From contig NZ_JOPL01000005.1 of NCBI RefSeq assembly GCF_002153745.1, positions 186,001 through 250,000 on the forward strand: DNA of 64,000 nt. Reading direction: 5' to 3'. Position 1 is the first letter of the stretch. Each line of letters opens with the position of its first letter. Origin of the DNA: Acetobacter sp. DsW_063. GTDB lineage: Bacteria; Pseudomonadota; Alphaproteobacteria; Acetobacterales; Acetobacteraceae. Shown one piece after another: positions 53,008-62,039 of the stretch. The notes beneath the pieces were generated by a model, which did no database searches, was not told where the DNA came from, and was given only the letters and a program-made list of their open reading frames with translations. A program made the position numbers and the translations under genes.

Positions 53008-54501
53008 ATGAGCATAATTCCCCATGTGATCGCAGGTCGGAAGACCGAAGGAGTTGGCTCGCGGCGGGCCGACGTTTTCAATCCGGCGACGGGCGTCGTC
53101 GCGCGGCATGTCGTTCTTGGCGCGCAGGAGGATCTGGAGGCGGCGGTGACGGCGGCGAAGGCCGCCTTCCCGAAATGGGCTGAGACGCCGCCGCTTACGC
53201 GCGCTCGCATCCTTTTTCGCGTCCGGGACATGCTGGAAGCTCGTGCGGACGAATTTGCGGCGATCATCACCGCCGAGCATGGGAAGATTCTGTCCGACGC
53301 CAAGGGAGAGATCACGCGCGGCCTCGAGGTCGTGGAGTTTGCCACCGGCGCTCCGGAGCTGCTGAAAGGCGAGTTCACTGAGCAGGTCGGACGCGGCATA
53401 GACGCACATACCATGCGCCAGCCCTTGGGCGTCGTCGCGGGAATCACGCCGTTCAATTTTCCGGTGATGGTGCCGTTGTGGATGGCGCCGATGGCTATCG
53501 CCACAGGCAACTGCTTCATTCTGAAACCATCCGAGCGCGATCCGTCTGCGGCGGTTCTCCTCGCCGACGTTTTCAAGGAAGCCGGTCTTCCTGACGGCGT
53601 GTTTCAGGTGGTGCAGGGCGACAAGGATATGGTTAACGCCATCCTCGTTCACCCCGATATTCAGGCCGTCAGCTTTGTAGGATCGACGCCGATCGCGAAG
53701 CACGTCTATGCGACCGGAACGACGCACGGCAAGCGGGTGCAGGCGTTGGGCGGCGCGAAAAACCACGCGATCGTCATGCCCGATTGCGATCTCGACAGGA
53801 CGGTCGATGCGCTGATCGGCGCGGCATACGGGTCTGCGGGCGAACGTTGCATGGCGATTTCCGTCGCGGTGGCGGTCGGACCGGTCGCAGACAGCCTGGT
53901 CGCGGGGCTCGCGGACAAGGTGCGGGCGCTTCGGATTGGCGAAGGGACGAATAACGACAACGAAATGGGGCCGCTGGTCACAGCCCAACATCTGGCGCGC
54001 GTGAACGGTCTGGTCGCCAGTGGGGCGGAGCAGGGGGCGGCCGTCGTCGTCGATGGGCGGGACCATGCCGTGCATGGCCACGAAAAGGGCTTTTTCATTG
54101 GAGGCACTCTCTTCGACAACGTGACAGCCGATATGACGATCTACCAGGAGGAAATCTTCGGCCCGGTTCTCTGCGTTATGCGCGCGCCCGATTTTGAGAC
54201 GGCGTTGCGTCTGGTGAATGACAGCCCGTTCGGCAACGGCGCCGCCATCTTCACGCGGGACGGCGACACGGCCCGCGCCTTCACCCATCGGGTCAGGGCC
54301 GGAATGGTCGGCGTCAATGTGCCTATCCCCGTGCCAATGGCGTTCCATTCCTTCGGCGGGTGGAAGGACTCCCTGTTTGGAGATCATCACATGCACGGGC
54401 CGGAGGGCGTGCGCTTTTTCACGCGCATGAAGGCGGTTACGACACGCTGGCCGGATGGAGTGCGTGCGGGCGCCGAGTTCGTCATGCCCACTCACGGCTG
54501 A
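53008..54501 (+). CDS. mmsA: CoA-acylating methylmalonate-semialdehyde dehydrogenase
   Basis: A 497-residue aldehyde dehydrogenase of the MmsA/IolA branch. Visible marks are [27 protein letters not shown] at the NAD fold, and the catalytic cysteine in [24 protein letters not shown] and ERCMA distinguish MMSDH from other ALDHs. It oxidatively decarboxylates methylmalonate or malonate semialdehyde to propionyl-CoA or acetyl-CoA. In reductive pyrimidine breakdown these semialdehydes arise from beta-aminoisobutyrate and beta-alanine. AGGAGAGG lies just upstream of the ATG. Confidence 0.92.
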   Translation: MSIIPHVIAGRKTEGVGSRRADVFNPATGVVARHVVLGAQEDLEAAVTAAKAAFPKWAETPPLTRARILFRVRDMLEARADEFAAIITAEHGKILSDAKGEITRGLEVVEFATGAPELLKGEFTEQVGRGIDAHTMRQPLGVVAGITPFNFPVMVPLWMAPMAIATGNCFILKPSERDPSAAVLLADVFKEAGLPDGVFQVVQGDKDMVNAILVHPDIQAVSFVGSTPIAKHVYATGTTHGKRVQALGGAKNHAIVMPDCDLDRTVDALIGAAYGSAGERCMAISVAVAVGPVADSLVAGLADKVRALRIGEGTNNDNEMGPLVTAQHLARVNGLVASGAEQGAAVVVDGRDHAVHGHEKGFFIGGTLFDNVTADMTIYQEEIFGPVLCVMRAPDFETALRLVNDSPFGNGAAIFTRDGDTARAFTHRVRAGMVGVNVPIPVPMAFHSFGGWKDSLFGDHHMHGPEGVRFFTRMKAVTTRWPDGVRAGAEFVMPTHG

Positions 54502-54606
54502 CTTCTATGAAAGCGCTCGGCGGTTACTCCCGTCGGGCGTTTCTTTCCTTGCGCGTGCGTGTCGAATTCCTCCATGCTGTCGTTTTACGGATGAAACGGA
54601 GAGCGC

Positions 54607-55953
54607 ATGGATCGATGGCCGGATATTGCGGCAGGGCGCGTGTCGCGGGAAATACTGGCGCTAAATTTCGCGGATGCACATCCGCCGCTGACCGACGCTC
54701 AGGCGGTTATAGAGGCTGACCGCTGTTACTTCTGTTACGATGCGCCCTGCATAGAAGCGTGTCCGACCGGCATCGACGTGCCAACTTTCATCAAAGGCAT
54801 CGCGACCGGAAACCTTGCTGGCGCAGCGCGCACAATTCTGGAATCCAATATTCTCGGCGGTTCCTGCGCCAGGGTTTGCCCCACCGAAATTCTCTGTGAA
54901 CAAAAATGCGTGCGTAACGCACAGGAAGAAAAACCGGTGCAGATCGGCGCCCTGCAACGCCGCGCGACCGACTGGCAAATGGCGAAGGGCGTGCAGCCGT
55001 TCACGCGCGCGGCCGCGACGGGGCGTCGTGTCGCGATTGTTGGAGCAGGTCCTGCGGGGCTCGCCTGCGCGCATCGCCTTGCGGTGCACGGGCATGAGGT
55101 GACGCTCTTCGATGCGAAGCCGAAGCTGGGCGGACTGAACGAATATGGTGTCGCGGCTTACAAAACGCCGGACGATTTCGCGCAGGACGAGGTGAATTTT
55201 GTCCTGTCCATAGGCGGCGTGACGCTGGCGCCGGATCGGGCGCTCGGGCGCGACTTCTCTATCGACACATTGCTGAACGACCATGATGCGGTCTTTCTCA
55301 GCCTCGGACAGGCCGGGGCTCGCAAGGCGGGCCTGACAGGCGAGGATTTGTCCGGAGTTATGAACGCCGTCGACTTCATCGAGTCCATTCGTACATCCGG
55401 GACAAAGGAGGATGTAGCCGTCGGCCGTCGTGTCGTCGTTATCGGTGGCGGCAACACTGCAATCGACGCGGCGGTGCAGGCGAAACGCCTTGGAGCGGAA
55501 GAGGTGACGCTGGTTTATCGCCGCGGACGGGAGACCATGTCGGCGACAGAGGTCGAGCAGGCGTGGGCGCAGACCAATGGGGTGACGATCCGCCACTGGG
55601 CGGCTCCAGCGCGGATAGAAGGAGTGGACGGGGCAGCGAGCGCAATTGCGTTCACACGGGGCCGTGTTCTGGACGGGCGCGCTGTTCATGATGGAGAGGA
55701 GTTCGTTCTGGAGGCCGACATGATTTTGAAAGCAGTCGGTCAGCACGTGGTGTTCGATCCACTTGAGGGCAGCGGCGTCGAAACGGAGGGCGGGCGGATA
55801 CGTGTGGATGGATCAGGCCGGACCTCTCGCCCCGGGGTCTACGCTGGCGGCGATTGCACGGCAGGCGAAGATCTGACCGTTGCGGCGGTCAGGGACGGGC
55901 GGGACGCGGCGGAAGCCATTCATGCGGACCTTACGCAGAAGAAGGAGGTCTGA
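54607..55953 (+). CDS. preT: NAD-dependent dihydropyrimidine dehydrogenase subunit PreT
   Basis: A 448-residue flavoprotein subunit that passes electrons from NAD(P)H to the pyrimidine-reducing subunit PreA. The N-terminal iron-sulfur domain has CYFCYDAPCIEACPTGID and SCARVCPTEILCEQKCV. An FAD domain follows (IVGAGPAGLACAHRLA) and then an NAD domain (VIGGGNTAIDAAVQAKRLG); GVYAGGDCTAGEDLTV is the C-terminal FAD contact. It resembles the N-terminal part of the fused eukaryotic DPD. The gene ends two bases before the preA start. Confidence 0.94.
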   Translation: MDRWPDIAAGRVSREILALNFADAHPPLTDAQAVIEADRCYFCYDAPCIEACPTGIDVPTFIKGIATGNLAGAARTILESNILGGSCARVCPTEILCEQKCVRNAQEEKPVQIGALQRRATDWQMAKGVQPFTRAAATGRRVAIVGAGPAGLACAHRLAVHGHEVTLFDAKPKLGGLNEYGVAAYKTPDDFAQDEVNFVLSIGGVTLAPDRALGRDFSIDTLLNDHDAVFLSLGQAGARKAGLTGEDLSGVMNAVDFIESIRTSGTKEDVAVGRRVVVIGGGNTAIDAAVQAKRLGAEEVTLVYRRGRETMSATEVEQAWAQTNGVTIRHWAAPARIEGVDGAASAIAFTRGRVLDGRAVHDGEEFVLEADMILKAVGQHVVFDPLEGSGVETEGGRIRVDGSGRTSRPGVYAGGDCTAGEDLTVAAVRDGRDAAEAIHADLTQKKEV

Positions 55954-55955
55954 AG

Positions 55956-57224
55956 ATGGCCGATCTTCGCAGCAACTTTATCGGAATCCGTTCGCCAAAC
56001 CCGTTCTGGCTGGCGTCCGCGCCTCCGACCGACAAGGCGTATAACGTTCGTCGCGCCTTCGACGCCGGGTGGGGCGGCGTTGTGTGGAAGACGCTTGGCG
56101 AAGATCCGCCGGTCGTCAACGTCAGCAGCCGTTACGGCGCGTTGTCCTACCGGGGCGAGCGCATGTTCGGCCTGAACAATATCGAACTGATCAGCGACAG
56201 GCCTCTTGCAGTCAATCTAGCGGAAATAAAGGACGTCAAAAGAGATTACCCTGACCGCGCGGTTATCGTCAGCCTGATGGTGCCTTGTGTCGAGGAGAGC
56301 TGGAAAGCGATCTTGCCCCTGGTGGAGGAAACCGGAGCCGACGGATTGGAGCTGAATTTCGGCTGCCCACACGGAATGTCGGAGCGGAATATGGGCTCCG
56401 CCGTCGGGCAGGTTCCGGAATATGTCGAGATGGTCACGCGCTGGGTAAAACAGCACAGTCGGATGCCGACCATCGTCAAGCTGACGCCCAACGTAACGTC
56501 GATCCTCGCCCCCGCCCGTGCGGCCATGCGTGGGGGCGCGGATGCGGTGTCGCTGATCAACACGATCCAGTCCGTCGTCTCCGTCGATCTTGACGCGATG
56601 GCGCCGACTCCGGTCGTGGATGGTATGGGGACGCATGGAGGGTATTGCGGTCCCGCCGTCAAACCGATTGCGTTGCGGATGCTTGGAGAAGTCGCCCGCA
56701 GCCCGGATCTGGCAGGATTGCCGATCTCGGGCATCGGCGGAATTTCGACCTGGCGCGACGCAGCCGAATTTCTCGTCATGGGCGCGTCCAATCTGCAGGT
56801 CTGCACGGCGGCTATGCATTACGGATTTCGCGTGGTCGACGACATGAAAGACGGTCTGTCGAACTGGATGGACGAGAAAAATTTTACGTCTCTTTCAGAG
56901 GTGGTCGGGCGCGCCGTTCCGAATTTCGTCAACTGGAACCAGTTGAATCTGAAATTCAAAACACTGGCGCGTATTGATCAGGATCTGTGCGTTCAATGCG
57001 GGCTATGCCACATCGCCTGTGAGGATACTTCGCATCAGGCCATCGCCCGTTTACGCGTCGATGGTTCTCGCCGTTACGAGGTCATCGACGAGGAGTGCGT
57101 GGGCTGCAATCTTTGCGCCCATGTGTGCCCGGTCGATGACTGCATCACCATGGCGCCGCAGCCGACCGACGGCGTGTTGACATGGCCGAATCACCCGAAC
57201 AACCCTATGTCGGGCGCGCACTAG
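55956..57224 (+). CDS. preA: NAD-dependent dihydropyrimidine dehydrogenase subunit PreA
   Basis: A 422-residue FMN/iron-sulfur subunit reducing uracil and thymine to dihydropyrimidines. The barrel shows NPFWLASAPPTDKAYNVRRA, ELNFGCPHGMSERNMGSAVG with the catalytic cysteine region, and SGIGGISTWRDAAEFLVMGA for FMN. The C-terminal ferredoxin part has CVQCGLCHIAC and CVGCNLCAHVCPVDDC, two [4Fe-4S] sites. The ATG at 55956 lies just after the preT stop; the longer upstream frame is its shadow. A strong terminator-like hairpin follows. Confidence 0.95.
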   Translation: MADLRSNFIGIRSPNPFWLASAPPTDKAYNVRRAFDAGWGGVVWKTLGEDPPVVNVSSRYGALSYRGERMFGLNNIELISDRPLAVNLAEIKDVKRDYPDRAVIVSLMVPCVEESWKAILPLVEETGADGLELNFGCPHGMSERNMGSAVGQVPEYVEMVTRWVKQHSRMPTIVKLTPNVTSILAPARAAMRGGADAVSLINTIQSVVSVDLDAMAPTPVVDGMGTHGGYCGPAVKPIALRMLGEVARSPDLAGLPISGIGGISTWRDAAEFLVMGASNLQVCTAAMHYGFRVVDDMKDGLSNWMDEKNFTSLSEVVGRAVPNFVNWNQLNLKFKTLARIDQDLCVQCGLCHIACEDTSHQAIARLRVDGSRRYEVIDEECVGCNLCAHVCPVDDCITMAPQPTDGVLTWPNHPNNPMSGAH

Positions 57225-57261
57225 GCTCTAGGGTTTCGGCAGGCGGGTTGGCTGGACTTCG

Positions 57262-57294
57262 CGCCTCGGGCTAAGCCCGAGGCGTTTTCTTTGT
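57262..57294 (+). terminator. Intrinsic terminator after preA
   Basis: GCCTCGGGCTAAGCCCGAGGC forms a nearly perfect stem with a tiny loop and is followed by GTTTTCTTTGTT. It ends only about 20 bases before the next start, so it may act as an attenuator for the N-carbamoyl hydrolase gene as well as a terminator of the preTA transcript. Confidence 0.85.
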
Positions 57295-57314
57295 TACTCC
57301 ATAAGGAGAAAGAC

Positions 57315-58574
57315 GTGAGCGGTTTTGACGGCATTGGCGGCAACGTGACGGTGGATGGCGAAAAATTATGGTCCGACATTCTGGAGACGGCTCGCTTCGG
57401 AGCGACCCCGAAGGGCGGCATCCGGCGTTTGACGTTGACAGAGGAAGACCGGCAGGTTCGCGACTGGTTCGTCAGAACGTGCGAGGCTCTGGGCTGTGTC
57501 GTGACGTTCGATTCCATGGGCAATCAGTTCGCTCGGCGTCCGGGGACCGATCCTTCTTTGCCGCCTATCACTATGGGCAGCCATCTCGACACGCAGCCGA
57601 CAGGCGGCAAGTTCGACGGCATTGTCGGCGTGTTGGGCGGCCTGGCCGTATTGCGCGCACTGCACGAGTCTGGGCGGGAGACGCGTCACCCTATCGAATT
57701 GATAAACTGGACAAACGAAGAGGGTTCCCGGTTCGCGCCTGCAATGCTCAGTTCAGGCGTGTTCGCTGGCGTTTTCACGGAAGAGGAGGCTTTGGCCAAG
57801 ACCGACCGGGACGGCGTCCGTTTTGAGGATGCGCTGGTCGGCATCGGCTACCGTGGCGCGGAGCGTTGCGGCGATCATCCGGTCGCCGCGTATTTCGAAT
57901 TGCATATTGAGCAGGGACCGATTCTCGAAGCGGAACGCAAAACCATAGGCGTCGTGACGGGCGTGCAGGGTATGCGGTGGTACGAGGTCACGGTGATCGG
58001 GCGCGACGGGCACGCGGGCGCCACGCCAATGGCGCTGCGGGCGGACGCGCTGGTGGGAACGGCAAAGTTGATCGAGGCGGTGCAATCCATCGCGTTGAAG
58101 CATGCTCCGGGCGCTGTGGGGACCGTCGGGCTGCTTGAGAACCGTCCTAACAGCCGTAACGTGGTGCCGGGAGAGGTGTTCTTCTCGGTCGATCTTCGCG
58201 ATCCCGATGATGCGGTCATCGTGCGTATGGAAGAGGCGTTTCGATCGACTGCGGCTCAAGTCGCATCCGAATCCGGGCTGGAGATTACGATCGAGCTTGT
58301 CTGGGATTCTCCGGCGGTGCGTTTCGATCCGACCTGTATCGACGCGGTGCGTCGCGCAGCGGATTCTTTCGCCTATCCGGCGCGGGACATCGTCTCGGGC
58401 GCCGGGCACGATGCGGTGTACATGGCGGGTGTCACGCCCACGACCATGATTTTCATCCCCTGCGCGGGTGGCGTAAGCCACAACGAGGAAGAAAGCGCCG
58501 AAGCCGACGATGTCATGGCGGGAGCCAACGTTCTTCTTCGTGCGGTGCTGGATGCGGACGAGCGGCTGAACTGA
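57315..58574 (+). CDS. M20-family N-carbamoyl hydrolase, probable beta-ureidopropionase
   Basis: A 419-residue member of the Zn-dependent N-carbamoyl-amino-acid hydrolase family. Metal ligands: His in MGSHLDTQPTGG, Asp in KFDGIVGVLGG, Glu-Glu in WTNEEGSRF, His in FELHIEQGP and a late His in GGVSHNEEES. Its position directly after preA suits hydrolysis of N-carbamoyl-beta-alanine (or the beta-aminoisobutyrate analogue) to the amino acid, ammonia and CO2. GTG at 57315 is the start, with AAGGAG six bases upstream. The preceding hairpin can uncouple it from preTA. Allantoate amidohydrolase is an alternative function. Confidence 0.85.
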   Translation: MSGFDGIGGNVTVDGEKLWSDILETARFGATPKGGIRRLTLTEEDRQVRDWFVRTCEALGCVVTFDSMGNQFARRPGTDPSLPPITMGSHLDTQPTGGKFDGIVGVLGGLAVLRALHESGRETRHPIELINWTNEEGSRFAPAMLSSGVFAGVFTEEEALAKTDRDGVRFEDALVGIGYRGAERCGDHPVAAYFELHIEQGPILEAERKTIGVVTGVQGMRWYEVTVIGRDGHAGATPMALRADALVGTAKLIEAVQSIALKHAPGAVGTVGLLENRPNSRNVVPGEVFFSVDLRDPDDAVIVRMEEAFRSTAAQVASESGLEITIELVWDSPAVRFDPTCIDAVRRAADSFAYPARDIVSGAGHDAVYMAGVTPTTMIFIPCAGGVSHNEEESAEADDVMAGANVLLRAVLDADERLN

Positions 58575-58618
58575 CGCCGGACTAGAGGCACCAAGGGGAA
58601 CTTGGGGCCAAATCGTAT

Positions 58619-58644
58619 GGGAGACGCCCTCTGGGGGGCGTCTC
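58619..58644. terminator. Hairpin between convergent genes
   Basis: GGAGACGCCC pairs with GGGCGTCTCC around a short loop, between the ends of the N-carbamoyl hydrolase (plus) and the aldehyde dehydrogenase (minus). It is a good candidate for a bidirectional stem terminator, without a long T-run. Confidence 0.6.
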
Positions 58645-58651
58645 CTGTGCG

Positions 58652-60025
58652 TCAGGGCGTGCGTATCAGCTTGTGATTGACGAACTCTTCAATGCCGAAT
58701 TCGGAAAGTTCTCTTCCGTAACCTGAGTTTCCGATGCCGCCGAATGGTAGATCGGGCGCGGTCCCTGTCACGTCGTTGATGAACACCATGCCCGTCTCGA
58801 TGCGTTCGGCGATCTTTTTGCCGCGCGCGACATCGCTAGTGTGAACCGATCCACCGAGCCCGTAAGGTGAGTCGTTGGCGAGCGCAACGGCTTCGTCGTC
58901 GCCGCTTACAGGGTAAATTGAGGCGACCGGTCCGAAAATCTCCTCATAGAAGATTGGGTTGTCCTTGGTGATTCCTTTCAGGATCGCGGCTCCCATATAG
59001 AAGCCTTCCTGATCGAGTTGTTTCCCGCCAGTGACCAGTGTGGCGCCGTTTTCTACTGCTTTTTCGACCTGCGAGATCGCGCGTTTCATGGCGTCTTCGC
59101 TGCTCATCGGCCCGTGTGTGACGCCCTGTTCCAGTGGATCGCCATAGCGAAACTCTGAAATCGCCTGCTCCAGACGAATGGTGAATTCGTCGACGAGCGT
59201 TTCATGTACGAACATCCGTTTGGCGGCGGTGCAGACCTGTCCGTTGTTGCTCATCCGCGCTGCGACGGCGCGAGGGACCACTTCGTCGAGATTGGCGTCG
59301 TCGAGCACGATGAAGGCGTCGGAGCCGCCAAGCTCCATGGTGCTTTTCTTCAGCGCGCGCCCGGCTTGTCCTGCAACGGCGCTTCCTGCGCGCTCACTGC
59401 CGGTCAGGGCGACGCCACGCACTTCCGGGCGGGCGATAAGCGCTTCGGACTGGTCATTGGTAATGAACAGGTTTGTGTATGCACCCTCGGGCGCGCCCGC
59501 TTCGCGGAACAGCGTTTCGAACGCTTCGGCACATTGCGGGACGCCGGGTGCGTGCTTCACCATAACGACGTTGCCGGACATTAGATTGGGGCCTGCAACG
59601 CGCGCCAGTTGATAATACGGGAAGTTCCAGGGTTCCACGCAGTAAATTACGCCGAGCGGCTGGCTGATGACGGTCGCGTGACCTGTTTTGACGGGAAGCT
59701 CCTTAGGAGCGAGGAAAGTTTCTGCTTTTTCAGCGTAGTAAGCAAGGATGTCAGCGGAAACCTCGATCTCCCAGAGCGCCTCCGGAAGGATTTTTCCCAT
59801 TTCCGTTGAAATAAGCCGTGCGTGCTTTTCCTTGTTCTGGCGCAGCAGATCCGCAGCTTTCTGCATGATTGCGCGACGCTCCCCAAAGGACAGCTTGCGC
59901 CATGAGCTTTCCCAAAGAGAGTGCGCTTTTTCGAGTTTCGAGAACATCTGCGCGTCGCTGTGGGTTTCGTACGTTTTTTCCGTCTTTCCAGTGGCTGGAT
60001 TGATGGTGCGATACATGCTCATCAC
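58652..60025 (-). CDS. Succinate-semialdehyde dehydrogenase-type aldehyde dehydrogenase
   Basis: A 457-residue ALDH. PWNFPYYQLARVAGPNLMSGN and the catalytic glutamate in MELGGSDAFIV are present; the cysteine nucleophile lies in NNGQVCTAAKR. The short N-terminus (TINPATGKTEKTY) and YGDPLEQGVTHGPM fit the NAD(P)-dependent succinate-semialdehyde dehydrogenases of the GabD2/Sad branch. It would oxidise succinate semialdehyde or a similar omega-carboxy aldehyde. It lies on the same strand as, and downstream of, the NCS1 permease, across a 369-bp gap, so it is probably separately transcribed. Confidence 0.85.
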   Translation of the reverse strand: MMSMYRTINPATGKTEKTYETHSDAQMFSKLEKAHSLWESSWRKLSFGERRAIMQKAADLLRQNKEKHARLISTEMGKILPEALWEIEVSADILAYYAEKAETFLAPKELPVKTGHATVISQPLGVIYCVEPWNFPYYQLARVAGPNLMSGNVVMVKHAPGVPQCAEAFETLFREAGAPEGAYTNLFITNDQSEALIARPEVRGVALTGSERAGSAVAGQAGRALKKSTMELGGSDAFIVLDDANLDEVVPRAVAARMSNNGQVCTAAKRMFVHETLVDEFTIRLEQAISEFRYGDPLEQGVTHGPMSSEDAMKRAISQVEKAVENGATLVTGGKQLDQEGFYMGAAILKGITKDNPIFYEEIFGPVASIYPVSGDDEAVALANDSPYGLGGSVHTSDVARGKKIAERIETGMVFINDVTGTAPDLPFGGIGNSGYGRELSEFGIEEFVNHKLIRTP

Positions 60026-60394
60026 TCATTGCTCCGTCACGACGTGATCAGTCGTTTTGTTCGAGTGTCTGTATATGGGTGGATATAGACGCCCCGTGCA
60101 AGGGCGGGGTCGCATTATCGGCGCGTCGTTGGAGTCACCCTGCGCTTTTTGACAGCACGGCGACAGGCTAACCCTGAGTTGCTTGCAGAGGTAAGCCTGT
60201 TTACGACAGTGACTCTGCCATTGCGTTCACATGGTTGTGTCCGCACTGCCTACAATCATAACGTGCGAGCCCCGAGAAGTTGCCGGAGCAACTGGACGGA
60301 CTTTTCTCTCGGGGGCTCCTGGCGGAGAGATCGTATTTCGTTCTGTCAGCCGCCTGCGTCGCAGGATTTCGCTCTGGTCACAAGCTTGTTTTTC
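60026..60394. other. Intergenic region between the aldehyde dehydrogenase and the NCS1 permease
   Basis: No gene is supported in this 369-bp stretch. Near the dehydrogenase start is an inverted repeat, GTCTGTATAT with ATATAGAC (60067-60090), a possible operator. Further right (60267-60318) outer arms GAGCCCCGAGA and TCTCGGGGGCTC enclose an inner AGTTGC/GCAACT hairpin, which suggests a structured RNA or terminator of unknown type. Confidence 0.45.
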
Positions 60395-61798
60395 TCAGAT
60401 TTTTGCTGCGACTTCGGTAGTGGGGTGTTCCCGCAGAGAAGGCCAACGCCGTGCGACATACCAGTAGAGTGGCGTGGTGATCAGCAGGCCAACGCACCAG
60501 GACAGATCGACGCCATGGAACAGCTTCGCCATGGGGCCGATATACATTCCATTGGCGAGGAACGGGACTTGCACGAGAATCCCGACAAAATAGCAGAAAA
60601 AAGCGGGCTTGTTGTAATGGCCATAGCGCCCGCCATCGGGTTCGAAGAATGACGCGACGTCATAATCTCCCCGGTGGATCAGGTAGTAATCCGTCAGGTT
60701 GATGGAGGTCCACGGCACCATGACCGACATCAGAAGCTCGAGAAATTCGCTGTACGTTGAAAGAAAGCTCTTGGCCATGAAGAGGGCCATTGCGAGAGAG
60801 ATCAGAAGGAGGATTAATGTGGTCGCCATGCGTGACCGGCTGGCGTGGCGCAGGTTGGGCGTGAAGGTTTGCACCACAGTGATGGTCGACAACGTGCCGC
60901 AGTAAATGTTCATCGCATTGGCGACGGAAATACCAAGGGAAAGAAGAACCAGAATCGGCACTGCGGCATGTCCGAGTTGAAGCCCGAGCGTCGATACGAC
61001 CGAAGCTCCATGCGCGATGACGCCGATCATGGCTCCGACAGTCATGACCAGCAGAGATCCAAGAACGCAGCCCGAGAAACTTGCGATGAAAGCCTCACGT
61101 TCGCCTTTTGCGTCGGGCGGCAGATAGCGCGAGTAATCTGAGACATAGGGCGCGTAAGCGATCTGCCACAGCGCCGCGGTCGATATGGTTCCCAGAACTC
61201 CGCGTGTGCTCACCACGCCATCCTGTGCGCTGGCGATGACGTCCCAGCCACTTATGCCGATGGCGAACAGGCAGTAGAGAACCGCGAGCCCACAAAACAG
61301 GCTCATCAGTTTCGCCGAAACGTGAATCATACGGTAGCCGAACACGACCGGCAGCAGTGTCGCGATCGCGATGATCAATATGCCGCCCATGCGTCCGACG
61401 CCGGGCAGGATGAACTCCAGCCCTTCGCCCCCGAGGACGAGATTCGACGCTGCGAAGCCGATATACATGAGGACGATCAGGACCGTGATTGGCGCTGCGC
61501 CGATGGAGCCGAACTGACCACGGGTCTGCACCATCTGCGGCACGCCAAGGCGAGGCCCCTGCGCGGCATGGAGCGCCATGAACACGCCGCCGATCAGACT
61601 TCCGACCACCATGGAAACCAGCGCCGGAAGCAGCGGCAGCGCGTAGACTGTGGTGGCGAGCGCTCCTGTGACCAGTGTAAGCATCATCATGTTCGAGCCG
61701 AACCAGATGGTGAACAGGTCGCGAGGATGACCGTGCCGCTTGTCGAGAGGGATCGGATAGATCGTTTCCGCCTCGATCGCGGTCACCGTATCGGTCAT
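60395..61798 (-). CDS. NCS1-family nucleobase/hydantoin-type permease
   Basis: A 467-residue permease with about 12 membrane helices. The start (IYPIPLDKRHGHPRDLFTIWFGSN) and the APYVSDYSRYLP loop are characteristic of the cytosine/purine/uracil/hydantoin permease family, as is MVPWTSINLTDYYLI near the end. ATG at 61798 with AGGAGG five bases upstream is clear. Divergent from hutU across a 241-bp region and close to the pyrimidine genes, it may import urocanate or histidine-related compounds, or pyrimidines; sequence alone does not decide. Confidence 0.85.
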   Translation of the reverse strand: MTDTVTAIEAETIYPIPLDKRHGHPRDLFTIWFGSNMMMLTLVTGALATTVYALPLLPALVSMVVGSLIGGVFMALHAAQGPRLGVPQMVQTRGQFGSIGAAPITVLIVLMYIGFAASNLVLGGEGLEFILPGVGRMGGILIIAIATLLPVVFGYRMIHVSAKLMSLFCGLAVLYCLFAIGISGWDVIASAQDGVVSTRGVLGTISTAALWQIAYAPYVSDYSRYLPPDAKGEREAFIASFSGCVLGSLLVMTVGAMIGVIAHGASVVSTLGLQLGHAAVPILVLLSLGISVANAMNIYCGTLSTITVVQTFTPNLRHASRSRMATTLILLLISLAMALFMAKSFLSTYSEFLELLMSVMVPWTSINLTDYYLIHRGDYDVASFFEPDGGRYGHYNKPAFFCYFVGILVQVPFLANGMYIGPMAKLFHGVDLSWCVGLLITTPLYWYVARRWPSLREHPTTEVAAKI

Positions 61799-61992
61799 CT
61801 GGCCTCCTTGGGGCGAACGGGCGCGGTGCATAACGCCCAAAATCGTATCGTAACCGGAAGGGGATCCGGCGCAGACAATATTCTGCCTATGCGTGAGTTA
61901 GGCTGAAATTGCGTGGCGCCCATTGTTCAGGCGCCGCAGGATCCATACCAACATGAAACGGATTGACAGGAAAAGACCTTGCTTCTACTGAC

Positions 61993-62004
61993 TTGTCTAT
62001 ACAA
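61993..62004. promoter_or_regulatory. HutC-like operator
   Basis: TTGTCTATACAA is a 12-bp dyad resembling the TTGTATATACAA-type sites bound by the GntR-family repressor HutC upstream of hut operons. It lies 35 bp before the hutU start in the divergent region shared with the NCS1 permease gene. No hutC gene is inside the window. Confidence 0.6.
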
Positions 62005-62039
62005 TTAAACTCTCATCTACTCAGCAATGAGGTCGCCCG

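Noticed and set aside
52624-54495. Minus-strand open frame of over 600 codons opposite the MMSDH gene
   Set aside because: Shadow of a well-supported dehydrogenase; no ribosome site and no domain.
60149-60652. Plus-strand gene in the gap before the NCS1 permease
   Set aside because: Most of it is antisense to the permease, and the intergenic part encodes no recognisable protein and has no ribosome site.
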